Positions 21,324 to 35,375 of a DNA stretch of 64,000 nt are shown piece after piece. The stretch is taken from positions 1 to 64,000 of the forward strand of contig NMRA01000677.1 of assembly GCA_002633005.1 (NCBI GenBank). Reading direction: 5' to 3'. The translations under genes and the position numbers were made by a program. Position 1 is the stretch's first letter. Each line of letters opens with the position of its first letter. The notes beneath the pieces were generated by a model that did no database searches, was not told the origin of the DNA, and saw only the letters and a list, made by a program, of their open reading frames with translations. The DNA is from Phoronis australis (lineage: Eukaryota > Phoronida > Phoronidae).

Positions 21324-23545
21324 GGGTTTGTCCAGGACATTTTTTGTTAAGGGGACTATAGCTAATTGCAATATGGATCGTCTACGCTCACTTGAAAGTT
21401 CATACATACTTCAAGAACTTCAAAACTAGTGTTAACGCACACAGCTTTCCAGAACAGTGGCACGATATAGGGTATCGTGAAAACGCGTATTTTAAAATGT
21501 GTCGGTGAATTCGACACATTTCGTTTCGCCACCAAAACCCGCGGAAACTTCCTAATCATGCCCGGAGAAACAAAAGTCTGCAAACCTCAATGTCCCGGCT
21601 CCGCTCCGCCAATGAGAACGATCTAGTCGATGACGCGAGGAGAATGTGAAAGAGCAATGGCAAAGACTTTGTACTTGCCAATTTAACTCAGCCCTTACCC
21701 CGGTGACCTATACTATATTGTACTGATCACAAGGTACATGCGCGCACCCAGGGGGCAGGGGGTCGGGTGCTAAAACGAGCCCCTTCATTTGGAAAAGTGG
21801 GCAAAAAGGTCCGCTGAAAAGAAGCAAAAACTCCGAAAAAAGTAGAAAACGAGACAAAAGACCACTGAAAAGGCAGAAAATTCACCAAATGCACAATTCA
21901 TAGCTCAGAACGTACCACGTCCCCCCCCCCCATTTTAGGCTGGGTGCGCGCATTCACAGAAATAATGCCCTGCTATCATGTTGGTTTTGTAACCGAGCAA
22001 AAGATGTCGGGACTAAGCAGAAACATTGAGAAAGATGACCTTCGTGAAATTTCATGGAGCTCAGATAAAAGATCATTCGCCGCAAATATAATGCATGAGA
22101 GTCTTGGATTTTTGTTTAAATATTTTTTAAGGGAGTATTTGGTGGCCACTGTCCCATGTTTATCTTTTTATTCTTAAAAAGTCACACAGTGCTGATTGGG
22201 TGCAGCAGAAATTGAAAACCTTTTAAAAAGTTTAGCTCAAAAATGATATATCAACTTAGCAATGGAAAATGCTCACGTTAGAGTGATTGGGCTCCATTTG
22301 TGGTGTTATCAAGTGTAATTAGAACGCTAATTCGTCTAAACAAAGGTTTGATCTCAAAGTACGAATCACAACAATGGTTTTCAAAGGGGGCGCTGCTTGT
22401 AGCTTAAAAGAAAATTTACGTGTNGGGTTTGTCCAGGACATTTTTTGTTAAGGGTACTATAGCTAATTGCAATATGGATCGTCTACGCTCACTTGAAAGT
22501 TCATGCATACTTTAAGAACTTCAAAACTATTGTTAACGCACACAGCTTTCCAGAACAGTGGCACGATATAGGGTATCGTGAAAACGCGCACTTTAAAATG
22601 TGTCGATTATTGAGGGTGAAATCGACACATTTCGTATCGCGACCAAAACCCGCGGAAACTTCCTAATCATGCCCGGAGGAACAAAAGTCCGCAAACCTCA
22701 ATGTCCCGGCTCCCCTCCGCTAATGAGAACGTACCCGGGTAGATCTAGTCGATGACGCGAGGAGAATGTGAAAGAGCAATGGCAAAGACTTTCTACTTGC
22801 CAATTTAACTCAGCCCTTACCCTGGTGACCTATACTATATTGTACTGATCACAAGGCACATGCACGCACCCAGGGGGCAGGGGGTCGGGTGATAAAACGA
22901 GCCCCTACATTTGGAAAAGTTGGCAAAAAGGTCCGCTGAAAAGAAGCAAAAACTCCGAAAAAAGTAGAAAACGAGACAAAAGACCACTGAAAAGGCAGAA
23001 AATTCAGCAAATGCACAATTCATAGCTCAGAACGAACCACGTCCTCCCCCCCAATTTTAGGCTGGGTGCGCGCATTCAAAGAAATAATGCCCTGCTATCA
23101 TGTTGGTTTTGTAACCGAGCAAAAGATGTCGGGACTAAGCAGAAACATTGAGAAAGATGACCTTCGTGAAATTTCATGGAGCTCAGATAAAAGATCATTC
23201 GCCGCAAATATAATGCATGAGAGTCTTGGATTTTTGTTTAAATATTTTTTAAGGGAGTATTTGGTGGCCACTGTCCCATGTTTATCTTTTTATTCTTAAA
23301 AAGTCACACAGTGCTGATTGGGTGCAGCAGAAATTGAAAACCTTTTAAAAAGTTTAGCTCAAAAATGATATATCAACTTAGCAATGGAAAATGCTCACGT
23401 TAGAGTGATTGGGCTCCATTTGTGGTGTTATCAAGTGTAATTAGAACGCTAATTCGTCTAAACAAAGGTTTGATCTCAAAGTACGAATCACAACAATGGT
23501 TTTCAAAGGGGGCGCTGCTTGTAGCTTAAAAGAAAATTTACGTGT
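21324..23545. repeat. Tandem duplication of about 1.1 kb with an N at the junction
   Basis: 21324-22423 and 22425-23545 are the same sequence with a few percent differences, including two 10-11 bp insertions in copy 2 (inside the GTGTCG..CGACAC block and after GAGAACG). The single N at 22424 lies exactly between the copies. Each copy contains the MITE described at 21738-21953. Confidence 0.93.
21738..21953. mobile_element. 216-bp MITE with ATGCGCGCACCCAG ends
   Basis: A perfect 14-bp inverted repeat, ATGCGCGCACCCAG and CTGGGTGCGCGCAT, encloses a G/A-rich non-coding interior with GGGGGCAGGGGGTCGGGTG near one end and a C-run near the other. A second copy (left end one base different) is in the duplicate at about 22858-23075. 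Confidence 0.65.
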
Positions 23546-26500
23546 GGTCTCAAAAGTGTTCAGTAAGTTCGTGTTCTGATTGGACAACTAGCACATCCGG
23601 GGCGGAGATTCGGGATCAGCTTGACAGGTGCTTGCGAATGAGTGCTTTAGATCTCAATTTCTGTGATTTATAACCGGCGTTAATACGTCCAATTTTCGTG
23701 TTCTGTTCTTAACTTTTATTGTCATTAATCAGTCATAAAATCAGGACACACCGCGAAAAGAGAGTGAGCTTTAGGAAGGTATTTTAATTGGACAACAAGT
23801 ATTTGTTTACATTTTACATGGTTCGGCGTGGACCGGCGACATGATTCAGAATTCATAACTTCCAAGAGTCTTAGTTATACTATAGGCTGTAGCCTTCTAA
23901 CTGTACTCCGGCGCTAAGTTCGACAAGTCTCGTGGGATTTAGTGGCAAAGTCGAGGAATACGATGGGAATATAACTCAAGCCTACGGATATTTTCGTACT
24001 TCATCTGTTGAAGATTCAAACAACAATCATGTTCTATGGCATCGTGATTTTCCTTTGTTTTATGACCGGTAAGTCTATAGAGTAGGCCTACCGACTGCAG
24101 AAAGGATGCAAATCCAGCATATGGCATCGGTGTCCTTGCGACATGGTGCCCCAGTGCCACTAGGCAACAAGTAGCCCCCGCTACCATGGCGTTGTGATTG
24201 CTTACAATGCCACTGTAACAGAATCCAAGTTGAGAGTTGAGACCCTGAGTTGAAACTCGGGATTATGACCAGATTGTATTGGTTCTAGAGTGACGCTGTC
24301 AAATTGTAAACCAGAGTGTCTGTGGGACTCGGCTGACAGTTCCTTTTGTGCTACAAAGTAGTAGAAACCGTTCCCAAATTTTCTGTAACTTTTGTGTCAA
24401 AATACTGACTTTTCAGTGCAAAATTTTGTTTTTTTTGCTTCTGAGCTTGTTTGAGTCAGTTGTCCGGGTATTCCCTACACTTACTATAAGGTTTACATTT
24501 TGGTCTGATCCAAAGTTGGTCACTAGGCAGTCCTCCTATGTCTGATGTCTCTCGGCATTGGCACATCAGCGCAGGTGCACCAGTTTCAGACTAACATAAC
24601 TGCCTTATGATCTTTTTCATTTTTTAACTTTGGGTTCTAACATTTGTGAATGCCTGCACGTTTTTTTTGTAGTTTAACCAATTTCGGACAAAATCAATTA
24701 CCCGTTTGTTGAATATTTTTGGTGACTGTTTGAAATCCTATATTACTTGTGCTCATTCTTCATTTTGTTATCAATTTATGCTCAAATTATTGCTTTTAGT
24801 ACTTTCTTAGTTATTCCACAAGCATTCCTTTATAATTTGACGTGAAACTCCCATAGTTGTTCTTTTACACCTGGTTTCACTGGAGGCTATAGAGAAAGAA
24901 CAATTGGCACATTGGTGAGAAATGCTATCTAACTTGTTTGATTTGAAAATTATTCCTGTTTTATGGTGTTTTAATGCTAGTTTAACAACAGTGGTTTGAC
25001 ACGTGTCCAGCTGTGAGTTATGTCTCAGTTTTAAATGCATTCTGAATGAGTTTGTTAGCTAATCATCTGTGACTTGCATGCCTTGACATACTTTGAAAAT
25101 TTCCTGTATGAAGGCTTGAGAAGAACCAGTGTTTTGAAAATAAGAAATAAATGTTGCATTTTGCCTTGTTAAGCTGACAAAAACATGAAAATCACATAAA
25201 ATTGGACTTGTAGTAATCCTTATTTTAATGGAAAACGTCATCTGGGTGAATTCGGTGCGCAGGCAGAGATTTGCTGAGTTTGATGGCTTTTCACTTCAGT
25301 TGTTTCGTTCATTTTTTTTTTCGTTTCATGCCAATGACGTTCGGCACCCTCACTTCCCACTTAACGTTTTTTTTTTTGAATTGTGCCTGATAGCATTTAA
25401 CGAGGTGACATTATGCTAAGCATCGGGCCAGGTAATCGGATATGTGTGTGATACGATTAAAAACGCTAGGCTTTCCTAAGGAACTGCAGAGCTTAGTGAT
25501 GTCCTGTTGTAAGATCTTGCGCATAGGAGATTTGAGTTACGTTAAAGCACAATATGGTCAAGTGTTGAAATTTTATTTTCTCATTTTTTCATATAAGATA
25601 TAGCACAAAATTAATGTTCTAACGTGTTCAAGTTTTGTATGATATCCACCATCACGCAATATTAAAACTTCCAGGGACTTGCCACAATGTAAGAAAACCT
25701 TGGAAATTGAGAAGAGGGTAATTTTGACAATCATTTTTGTCTGAACTTGGTGAGATTTTAGCGAACCCTTACAGTAAATGCGATGACCTACATGTATAAG
25801 CAATATCCTAGGTGTTCTCTAACTACTAAAGATGGTCTGAAAGCAAAATGGAACTGCTCCTGTAGTACTGGAGTTACTTGCTAGATGAAAATTGGGTAGC
25901 ATTTTTTTCATCACAGTTTTCAATAATCGGTAACTAATTTTACCATTTGTATCACTAATGTTTTTTACTGAACATGAAATATAACGTAGGATGCCTTTTT
26001 TGTACATTTGTCCTGGGTATAAGTATCAGCTAGGACTATACTCCTAGTTATCGAAGATTGTTCACAGAATGTGTTTAGAATGTGTTGGTTCGTTTCATTC
26101 TGTATTTGTGGAAGTTGAATCACAGCAGTGTTCCACTGTCTCTCAGGAACACTAATTTTGCATTAGGCACTGTGCCAATGAAAGTCAAGAAAATTGACAA
26201 TTCTATAACTGGGACTGTTATCTTAGATTTTGGTTTATTCAGTCATATGAGAGTTTGGGTTATGTAATATCATCAGCCAGTCTAAACACTAATTTTCCAC
26301 CAACTCAGTGTGAAAGAAAGTCAATTATGCAATACATACATGAATGATGTTTGTATTATGATCAAAGATTGGTAGAGACTGTTATCCATATCCTTGCCTT
26401 TACACACCTCATGGACAGGGACTAAATACCTTCAGTACCCTTTGGCTGGCTTTGTTCACAGGCCCCACTGACTTGGATTTCCATGAAAGCATAAAACTAT

Positions 26501-26962
26501 GCAACATTTACCTTAGCTTAGGTAAACACTTCTGTCGATTGTCAATTTCAGACTGACTAAAATCAAGGAAAACATAATCAGTGGTTGAGTTTTGTTAAGA
26601 TTTCATTCACCATCCCTGTGCTGTTTACTCTTTATAAAGAATCGAAGAGAATGTTAGCTTTGTGGCCTGTGATTCTTTTTGGTCTTTGATTGGGGTAATA
26701 GTTTTGCGTTGATGGTCCTGCCATGTTAGTTTTATCTTGTTGATAGCTAATCTGATCAAATGCTTAAGGGTACCCCTACCTCCTTGGTTACCTCATAGTT
26801 GTGTTAAAAAGTGGAATGACTTGAAAACATTTATGTTTTGTTACTGTCACAGTGGAAAACATGAAAAATTCCTGTCCGATGTAAAGGGCCGTCTATGCAG
26901 TCACTTGGGTGTTAACCTGATCAACCCTTAGCGTCTACTTATTTTTTGAAATTGGATATTGA

Positions 26963-27184
26963 CAGTGGCAGATCTATGTTTTTAGTAAGGGTGGAGTTCA
27001 GGATTCGTGCGAGTCCGAGGCCGTAGCGCCAAGTGGGGGGAGGTCGGGAGGGGGTTTGCCTCACCCCGTGTAAGATTTTTTGTTTTTGTAGCTGATTTCA
27101 TTTTCCTGGCGACGTTTTTATCATTTTACTTCCTGTCTCAGTGGGAGTAAAAACCCCCTGAACCCCCCCTTTGATCCGCTTCTG
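26963..27184. mobile_element. Short hAT-like MITE with ATTGA flanks
   Basis: Ends CAGTGGCAGATCTA and, inverted, CAGAAGCGGATCAAA, with G-rich subterminal sequence and GGAGTTCAGG/GGGGTTCAGG on both sides. ATTGA flanks each end (26958-26962 and 27185-27189). hAT elements usually make 8-bp duplications, so the class is uncertain. Confidence 0.55.
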
Positions 27185-29619
27185 ATTGAAAAATTTCTAG
27201 AGTTAAAGGCTGCCTTTTCAAAAAGTTCAGTTATTGAAACTTGGTCTTAGTTTCATGAGAAGACAATCACCCTAATGATCAACCTAGGCATTCTTGTTAA
27301 TGAAACTTCCTCATTGCTGAAGTTCTTTTATTGTGTGCTACAGGTGTTTCGAGATAAACTGCCCGCAGCATCTATTGACTTCTTCCAAATTTAGTTGTTT
27401 TTTCACCAACCACATTTCATGTCAGGTCTGACAGGGGGCACTGTTGCCCGTGCTTGATACTATGTAGCACATGTGTGGTACTAAGCATTGTCTCTGTCCA
27501 TCCATTGTGCCTGGGAGGTAGGTGGGTTACCAAAAAGAAAGGTTTATGAAAAAAGATTTTTTTTGTGTTTTTAATAACAAGGGCTTGTGCATTTTTAGAA
27601 AAAAATGCTGATGACCTTAAGGTTTAACCCTGTTTTAAAAAAATCATACTAATTTAAGATTGCATATAAGGGATATTTTTAGGAGCACGTCCCCGTGTCA
27701 GTGGCTCAGAAATAATTTCACTCACTGACGCACTGTGATTGTAAGGTTGAACTCAGACTAGCAGATTAAAATTGGAAGTAACAAGGTACCAAAAACACCA
27801 AAAAAGGCCATAGATCTTCAAAGTGGCACATAATCTTTGATGCCATGTGGGTCAGTTCACCCTTTTTTAAAATGATCCTTGCTTTTAAATAGAGTGAAAG
27901 GTCTGAACAAGTCTGACTCTGTAATTAGGTTTTTCTAAAGCAAATATGAAGAATATGGTTCTCCAGCTTCATTCTCTTCAATACATTGTGGTTTACATTT
28001 GTGAGAACCAGACCAGATGTTGATACATCTTGATCTAGAATGACGTTTCAATTATTGTTTCTGTGTCGTTAATTAGCATATGACGTACTCATTAGAGTGC
28101 TGCTCATTCATATGTTGCAAAAAGAACACATTATTTTGGGTCCGAGCTGAAATTTGTGGTGACTCTGTAGATGGTAAAATAGTGAAAATGCTGGCAATGG
28201 AGGGTCAGAATGTTGGCAAAGTTTGACGAACTTGTGTATCTGTTGACAGATAATGTTTACCGTCTTACGGGTCTGTTATGCCATGTTTGGATGTACATAA
28301 TAAGATATCAATTATTTTCTACCAAAAAATTCTCTAAAGTGATGGGTAAACCGATAAAAATTGCTGTTCCCATAACGCGGAGAGACTTAGTAATGCTGTG
28401 TAGCTCTAATCACCTTCTGATATGGTGTTGATTATGTGACCAAGGGTAATCAAGACCCAAGTAGATAGTCTGGGTCAGAGGTCACCATGATAACCCTTCT
28501 AAAGACATGGACAAATAGTAACTGTCGCATACCCTGTAGTGCAGCGATGTCAACTGATATCAACGTCGCTTGTAGATAGGGGTTTATCAGGTATTATGTG
28601 AGAAACGACACGGGTATAGAACCTTCCCCCCCCCCAAAAATTAAAGCCCCGTAGAGTGCAGCAATCTTTCAATGTCAACAGTTTTGGTTCATGTTTTAGG
28701 GTGGGACCTTTCGTTTTGTTCTTATATGGTGAGTTAGTATTCCTAATAATTACACATGTATAATAAAACCATTGACCAAATGGATTTTGTCGATTTCTTC
28801 AACGCTATCTCTAACTTGAATTGAATGAGAAGTTTGTAACTTCTTCTTGACCTAATAAGCGGTGGGTGCCTGGGCCTTGTTTGGTGTTAGCATTACCCGC
28901 GTAAGTTGTTTGGTTTTCTTATTGAAAAACATATTGATGGTAAAATCTCACCACTTTAACACGATAGGATGGACTAGTCAAATTTTTTTTTCATGGGTAA
29001 GGAGCACCATACGAGTGCTTTGTCATTTTTTAATTCTTGAATTCTGTTCTACGGCTTCCAACAGACAATGATTTGAGAAATATTTCACAGCAATGTTGGA
29101 AGCCTCTGCAAAATAAAAGTGATCAATCATGGTAATTATCTTTGTCCAAAATTAGTGAAATTTCACTTGAGCTTCAGATTTTAATAATTACTTCAAAATT
29201 AGTTAAAATTTTAAGACTTAATTATGGTCCTTTTTTCCTCGTTAACCTTGAAAGTCTAAAGCAGGTCTGAAAGGTTACTACATTAGTGTGCTAAATCGCC
29301 CGTGACTAACGGGGGGGGGCTCCATGTTGAGGACCACTGTCCTGGAACCACTTAATGAGGCAAAGAAAAAGACATTTTAGTTGAGTGGTGGTTTTGTACC
29401 ACCTGCAATAGCATGTGGCAGAATCAGTTTTAGGTAAAATTATCCGTTCAGATCAAATACCCTTTTGAAACTTTTTACTCTGAATATTTCACAGCCCACG
29501 TGCCTCAGTTTTGTTGTTTTTTTGCCGTTTGTTTTGTATATTAACGGAATCTCTGTGCGCCTTTCAGTGCCATGCCTCTGTAATAGAGACCAACCCTATC
29601 GATGGAGACGTCAAGGTAC

Positions 29620-29705
29620 AATGGTTGTTATTAATTGATGTTGTTGCCATGATAGATGTTGTTGATGTAATTGGTGTTGTTGCTATGGTTGATGTTGTTC
29701 TGTAA
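29620..29705. repeat. Imperfect GTT-rich simple repeat
   Basis: Recurring GATGTTGTTG and GGTTGATGTTGTT units over about 85 bp. Confidence 0.5.
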
Positions 29706-32700
29706 ACATGCCTGATGCTGTTGTTTTTGATACAGTCTACTACCTCCAGGTGTCTATCTGACTGAGTCAGCATAAGTCCTCTTATCATAAAGAACAAAAA
29801 TCTTATGGGAATCGGCACAAAAATGGAAATATCTCTGTTGAGTAATGCTGGTTGAATCCATGCTGACAGGGCAACTCACTTTTCACCATGATGAAAACAG
29901 TTTTGTGCATAATTTTGTAGTTACGTACTTATTAGTTGGGTCCTTGGCATGTTAGTTTGGGGGTCGGGTTGAAACCTTGTAGATCACAGTTCGGCTTTAA
30001 TTTTGTTAATCAAAACCTTGGCTTTGGTCGTTGTAATGTCCCATGAAGTGTATACTTTTTACCCCGAAAATGTTCAATTGCCATTGCCTGTTTTCATTAT
30101 TTAGCGACTATTCTTTTTTCTGCTATTTTGATTTTTGAGCCTCTGCTAATTATGTCAGCATGTAGGGCCGAGTGTCTCATTGACGGGGACAGGCAGTTGA
30201 GCAATGGACTGAATGACATACGTCATACGACGTGAGGTTATGGAGAATGTATAAACTACATTTTATCAAAAGATTATTGTCTGTGGTTGATTTTTAATTG
30301 TCAATTTTCTGTCGCGACTATTTCTGAAAGTCGCGTTAGCAGAACAGAGGATGAATCTTTTATAACCCAGTTTTATTTTGCAACATCAGTGAAGACAGAA
30401 CATGAATTTGAACTACTGTTGTCTGGCTGGTTGGGTCCTCTGGATGTAAAGTTGCAGGGGAGCTTATTTGGCTGTTTATGTGCTTTTCCTTTCCTTTAAG
30501 TATACTGACTGCTTAATGAAGTTTGTATATCACTGTTTTGTTTTGTTTTCTTCAATTAGATATGGATGGCTGTTTGTCTTCAAATTCTAATCCCAGCAAG
30601 TGAAAACAGTGATGAATTCCAGTTACTGTTGTTTGCTCTTGTCACCAGGTGTCACTGTTGGGATGGTTCTAGATTGTCAAACCAACCAAGGAGTCATGTC
30701 ATCAAGTTTAGGTGTTGAAATTGAGTTTTGAACTTGGCACTCTCAATCAAAGTAATAAAATATTTTTGGTAGACAGTGTGTTGACCACAAGCAGGCTATT
30801 TTAATTCTTGTTTTGTAATTTTTCAAATTAAAATTATCTGTACCAAATGGCCTGAAACACAATACTAGCTGTTGGTTTCTTGGGTTCAACCATGTGGAAA
30901 ATTAAGTTCAGATGGCTGATTTTTGTGGTTGAAAGAGAAGAATAGACTAGTAGCAGATAGTTGAAATTTTGGGCTGTGGCATTGAAAGTGCTAAATTGGC
31001 ATCCCCTTGCCATTCAAATATTTCGCAGTTAGTGAACTTGGAAGTCATAATTTTCCCCCTATAATTTTCACTAAATTTTGAAGTCAGTGTTATTTATACA
31101 TTAAGGTGCCAGAAAATATGCGAACCGTGGCGGCTTTGTATTTCACAATCAGGTTTTGACAGTAAAATGCAACACATTATTTTTTGTGAAGGATAATCAT
31201 TTTTATGCGTCCAGATATTTATATGTAGATGGCATGATCGAACTTTCAGATGGATCCTACCACCGGTGTGCCCCCTAGTGCCAATTTTAGGTTTTACGCT
31301 TACCTGTGTGTCTTCAAACTGCTTATAAAGGTAGCGTGAAAATGACGTTTGCAACTGTACACAACTTCACTTTACTGCTGGAATTGACATTAATGACAGT
31401 CCGATTGTCCGGGACAACCAAACTTTAGGTGTGGACGTGAGTTGAATTTCTAATCTGTTGTCCATTCAACCTAAACTTTTTCATAGTCAATCATATGTTA
31501 AATGCATGCACAAAGTACTTTCTGTAACCTATTTGCAACCACAAATTGTTAAAGGACTTTCAAGTGACTCTCTGGCAAACCTTCAGGGAACCCGACTTCA
31601 ACTGGATGTTTGGACTGAAGTTGGTCAATGTCTTAATTTAGGAGAAGTACTCTATTTGATAGTTTGGCTATGGTGGCTGCTTGTCAGTCACTTCAAAACA
31701 GCCTTGAAAAACACAAAAAATTCGAAGTGAACTTGCTTAACAGAATTGCATGTAGCGTCAAGTATACTTCTTTTTAACTACCAATTCTTATTTATTCTTT
31801 CAAATTTTTAGACAAGCTCATTGTTGAGTTGAAGTAGAGTTGTCCTTTTAAAGTGTTTGTGCTGCTGGAGAAATTCAAAGTGAACACCCTGGCATTTTAG
31901 CCAGTATCTGAACAGAGTAAAAGCTTTGTTGACATGAAGTCATGTTGACATGAGTCTTACTGGTGATTCATTGAACCTATGCAATACTAATCTATAGTAA
32001 ATCAATGTCTTGTCATCTTCGCATTTTTGTTGCGTCATTCAGTCAGTGGATATCACTTTTTCTGATATTTTTAGACATTTAACAAATGAAACTGGCATGT
32101 ACTACTGTTGTAATTGGCAAAATTTTAAGTATGGAAAAATTTAAGTATGGCACACGTGATTTTTTCAAATTGAAAGCTTCTGTAAAATACAGTGTTAATG
32201 AAATCACCTTTCATTCCCCATCTAAATCAATGTTATACTTTGATTGAATTGAAATGGTCTCTTGGAATTTCTAGACAGCTTCTGATTCTATTCCAACCGG
32301 ACAAGCAACTGAAAAGACCTGAAACAATAGTCATCCCTCTGTTCTCAATCCTTGAAATAATTTTCATTCTGAGTAAAGTACAAAATGAGACTGATTTGAT
32401 ACAATCCTGAATCATATGTTGCTTTCCCATTTAGCGTAACTCGGGTTTATCGAAGTCCATCGCAACTCCCTTACTTTCCCACTCACTCCTCTTCAGTTAC
32501 CACTAGTTCTTGGGATTAAACACTAGGTGGCATACTTGATTTGCACTCTTGATTGAACATGTGTACTACACCTGACGACCCCTGGGGAATACTCCCACTA
32601 AAGTGGATTTTTAACCCTTCCCATTTTCAGGGAATTGCGCAATTCTGCAGTTTAAGTCCGGGGACTCTTTCCCATTGGCTGAAAGCCTGAAACTCCGCAA

Positions 32701-33451
32701 AGTTGCTGTGTTGATTGGAAAGCTCAGAAAGTTTGTTTTTGACAGAAGGTATGGGCTATTACCCGTTTAGTAAATGCACTTGATAATAATTTTTTGACTT
32801 ATGGACAAAGAAGTCCAATTTTGGGGTGTCAAGTGTCGTGGTTAGTTTGCTGGTGACTGGCCATCTGTTTATTGATAGTCAAGGGTTGGTTGCCAAGTCA
32901 AATGAAAGACAGCGTATGGCAAATTGAATTCAATTCCTAGAATTTGTTCTGTGGGCATCTAAAGTAGTGGGAAGTCTTTATTCTTTCTGATGCATCACCA
33001 GAGGCCGCTAAATGAATTATCTGTGTGTGGAATCAATAGGTAAATACTATCTGATCATCCTACTCTATATGTAGTAGGTCGGCGCTATTTTTGGCCTTGA
33101 TATCATTTGTGTGGACTTGAAGACCTGATTTCAAATGTTAATATTTATGACTAGTATGATACCTGAAGTCGGAACTTGACTGGCACGGATGCTGATGCTT
33201 TTCTAGTTTCAATTCAGTACCTGATTCGCAAATTGAACACTATTGAGTCCACAGCCAATTTTGGTGTAATCTTTTTACTCATAATGACTCATTGCTGCCC
33301 TTTGAAGTTAATCAAGTTTTGCACTTTCCAAGCTCCCAGCAACTAAGAATCAATAGCTACTGACTTAATAGGCAATTTGGTGACTGAATCACAGCCAATG
33401 GAAACTGTTGACAAACTTCATTTGCATGCATTGCATTTTGTGTCTCTGTTG

Positions 33452-33570
33452 AGTATATATAGTACCTATAGGATGTATAAATAGTACCTATACCATGCGT
33501 AAATAGTACCTATCAGGTGTATAAATGTAGTGTACCCTTATAATCTATATAGATGGTACCTATGGTACTC
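33452..33570. repeat. Minisatellite, about 25-bp unit
   Basis: Four to five copies of ATAGTACCTATA followed by ATGTATAAAT-like sequence, degenerate at the right end. Confidence 0.7.
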
Positions 33571-35243
33571 ATATTGTGTCGTGGGGCTTTTGCATTTTTA
33601 CTAGGGGGAAGTTTTTCACCAAGTATGTTGCTATGATCATTAATTATCACTGTTTCATGTTTTGTATGGAATTTACGTAACCTGTTCCTTTTGCACTAGG
33701 CATTTTGTTGCAAGAATTTCTCCTCTAACTGATGAATTCACTAGCAATTCTTGTTACAGCGGGCTTGATTTGGTGACCTGCACCTCTTCAATGTGATCTT
33801 GGATTTTGTTTGGTAACTTGTTAAAAATCCCAAGTCGCCATGAATTTGACAAGGATTCGCCACACCCACGTCTGAGCACAAGCTCAAAATAAGGAACTAA
33901 ACAGACAGAAGTCGGAATTAATTGGCGAAAACTGGATGGGCCCATTCATGATGTATACAGAGACAATGTGTTGTGGTCATCTGCTTTTTCCCTTAGGTAG
34001 CTGCCCAACTGCCATGGAATATCGTATCTAAGAAGAGAATGGCCATCACCGAGCAGACGATTTTACTCTTTAACTTTTTGTTTGACTAAAAAGAAAGAAA
34101 AATGCTGCCTAGGCAATTTTGGGTATTTGTGGACACTTGCCCAGTTACCATTTTTTTGAATTCAGATGTACGATTATTTCATTTCTTGGAAAAATGAAAT
34201 TTGCCGGTACCCTATGTCATTTTGTCCTTGGGATTTTTACCAGGTAGCCAAACAAAATCTGAAGTTGCAATGGTGAGCTACAGGTCGTCAAATCGAGACA
34301 TGTTCGAGTAACTATCGGTCAGTTTCAATGAAACCTTGCTTTATTCGGGTGGTAAAATCAACCCACACCGCTCTCAACTGAACAGGAGGAACGAATGCTT
34401 GATAGGGTGTGCTCTAGAGTGATGTGACTTTGTGATGGTTTAGCCACTGGGTGTTATTTTCAGAAAACTTTCTTGTTATATATCGTATTAGGATGTGCTG
34501 CCACTTTCCTTTTACATTGTCATCAATTCGCCGTTATTTTGTTTTACTCTTGATGTCTTGAACTTGCAGTCCTTGTAGCTAGCTTTTCGTTAAGGTTATA
34601 TATGAATCTAGAAAAATGTCCAATTTAGGCCAAATTTGGAATCACGTATCTCTGGAATGGCCGATGGATTCAGTTAAAACTTTCTGGTACTGTGCTTTAT
34701 GTAGTGCTTTTTATAACGGTTGCTTTTAAAATGATCCACTTTTGCAGTTGAGGTTATCAAAAAATTGTATTTTTACGATTTTAATGAAAATACTTGCATC
34801 AAACAAAAATTAAGTGATAATTTAGAAAACTGAAAATGTATCTAATGAAACTTGATCATGTTATTGATGCTGCTGTTTTGCTTTAGATGCATCTTTCATT
34901 TGTTTGCTAAATTCTGCTATAAAAGACACGTGACCCAGTCGTTGGCAGGTTGGTAGAAAGTCAAAAATCAAATTGTGCGAGTTCTACTTTCAGAAAATGT
35001 TTTTACTGAAGTGCATTTCGTTTTGTACATATTTGACTGAATGCACTAACTAGTCAACAAAGCCCAACATAAACTGTATCGGCCGTTGGAGTACGTTGTG
35101 TTTTTAAGCTCCGTGCTCTGCCTAATGCCCAGCCTGTGATTTGTGAGTTCCCAATTCATTCCTAGTGGGCAGTAACCCACATGAGTATGGTAATTTCACG
35201 AAAGGAATGTTATTCATCAAAATTGTGCTGTTTTATTTTGTCG

Positions 35244-35375
35244 CAGTGAGTAGTGCTGTAGTGGGGCGTAGGGTAGGCGCACGCAGGCGCAGCCAACCAC
35301 CTTTTGGCATTAGAACATAGCTTTGGGCACTTACTTACCTCTTATTTTACCACTACAGCACTGTCAGTGAGTAGT
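35244..35375. mobile_element. Tiny (about 110-bp) inverted-repeat element with 11-bp flanking repeat
   Basis: AGTGCTGTAGTGG and its inverse CCACTACAGCACT enclose about 85 bp. The flanks CAGTGAGTAGT (35244-35254 and 35365-35375) are identical and may include the target duplication. Confidence 0.55.

Noticed and set aside
21944-23299. Two nearly identical 77-codon frames (21944-22177, 23066-23299)
   Set aside because: They are the same sequence seen twice in a probably false duplication; the product has no recognisable domain, and identity between copies is not evidence of selection.
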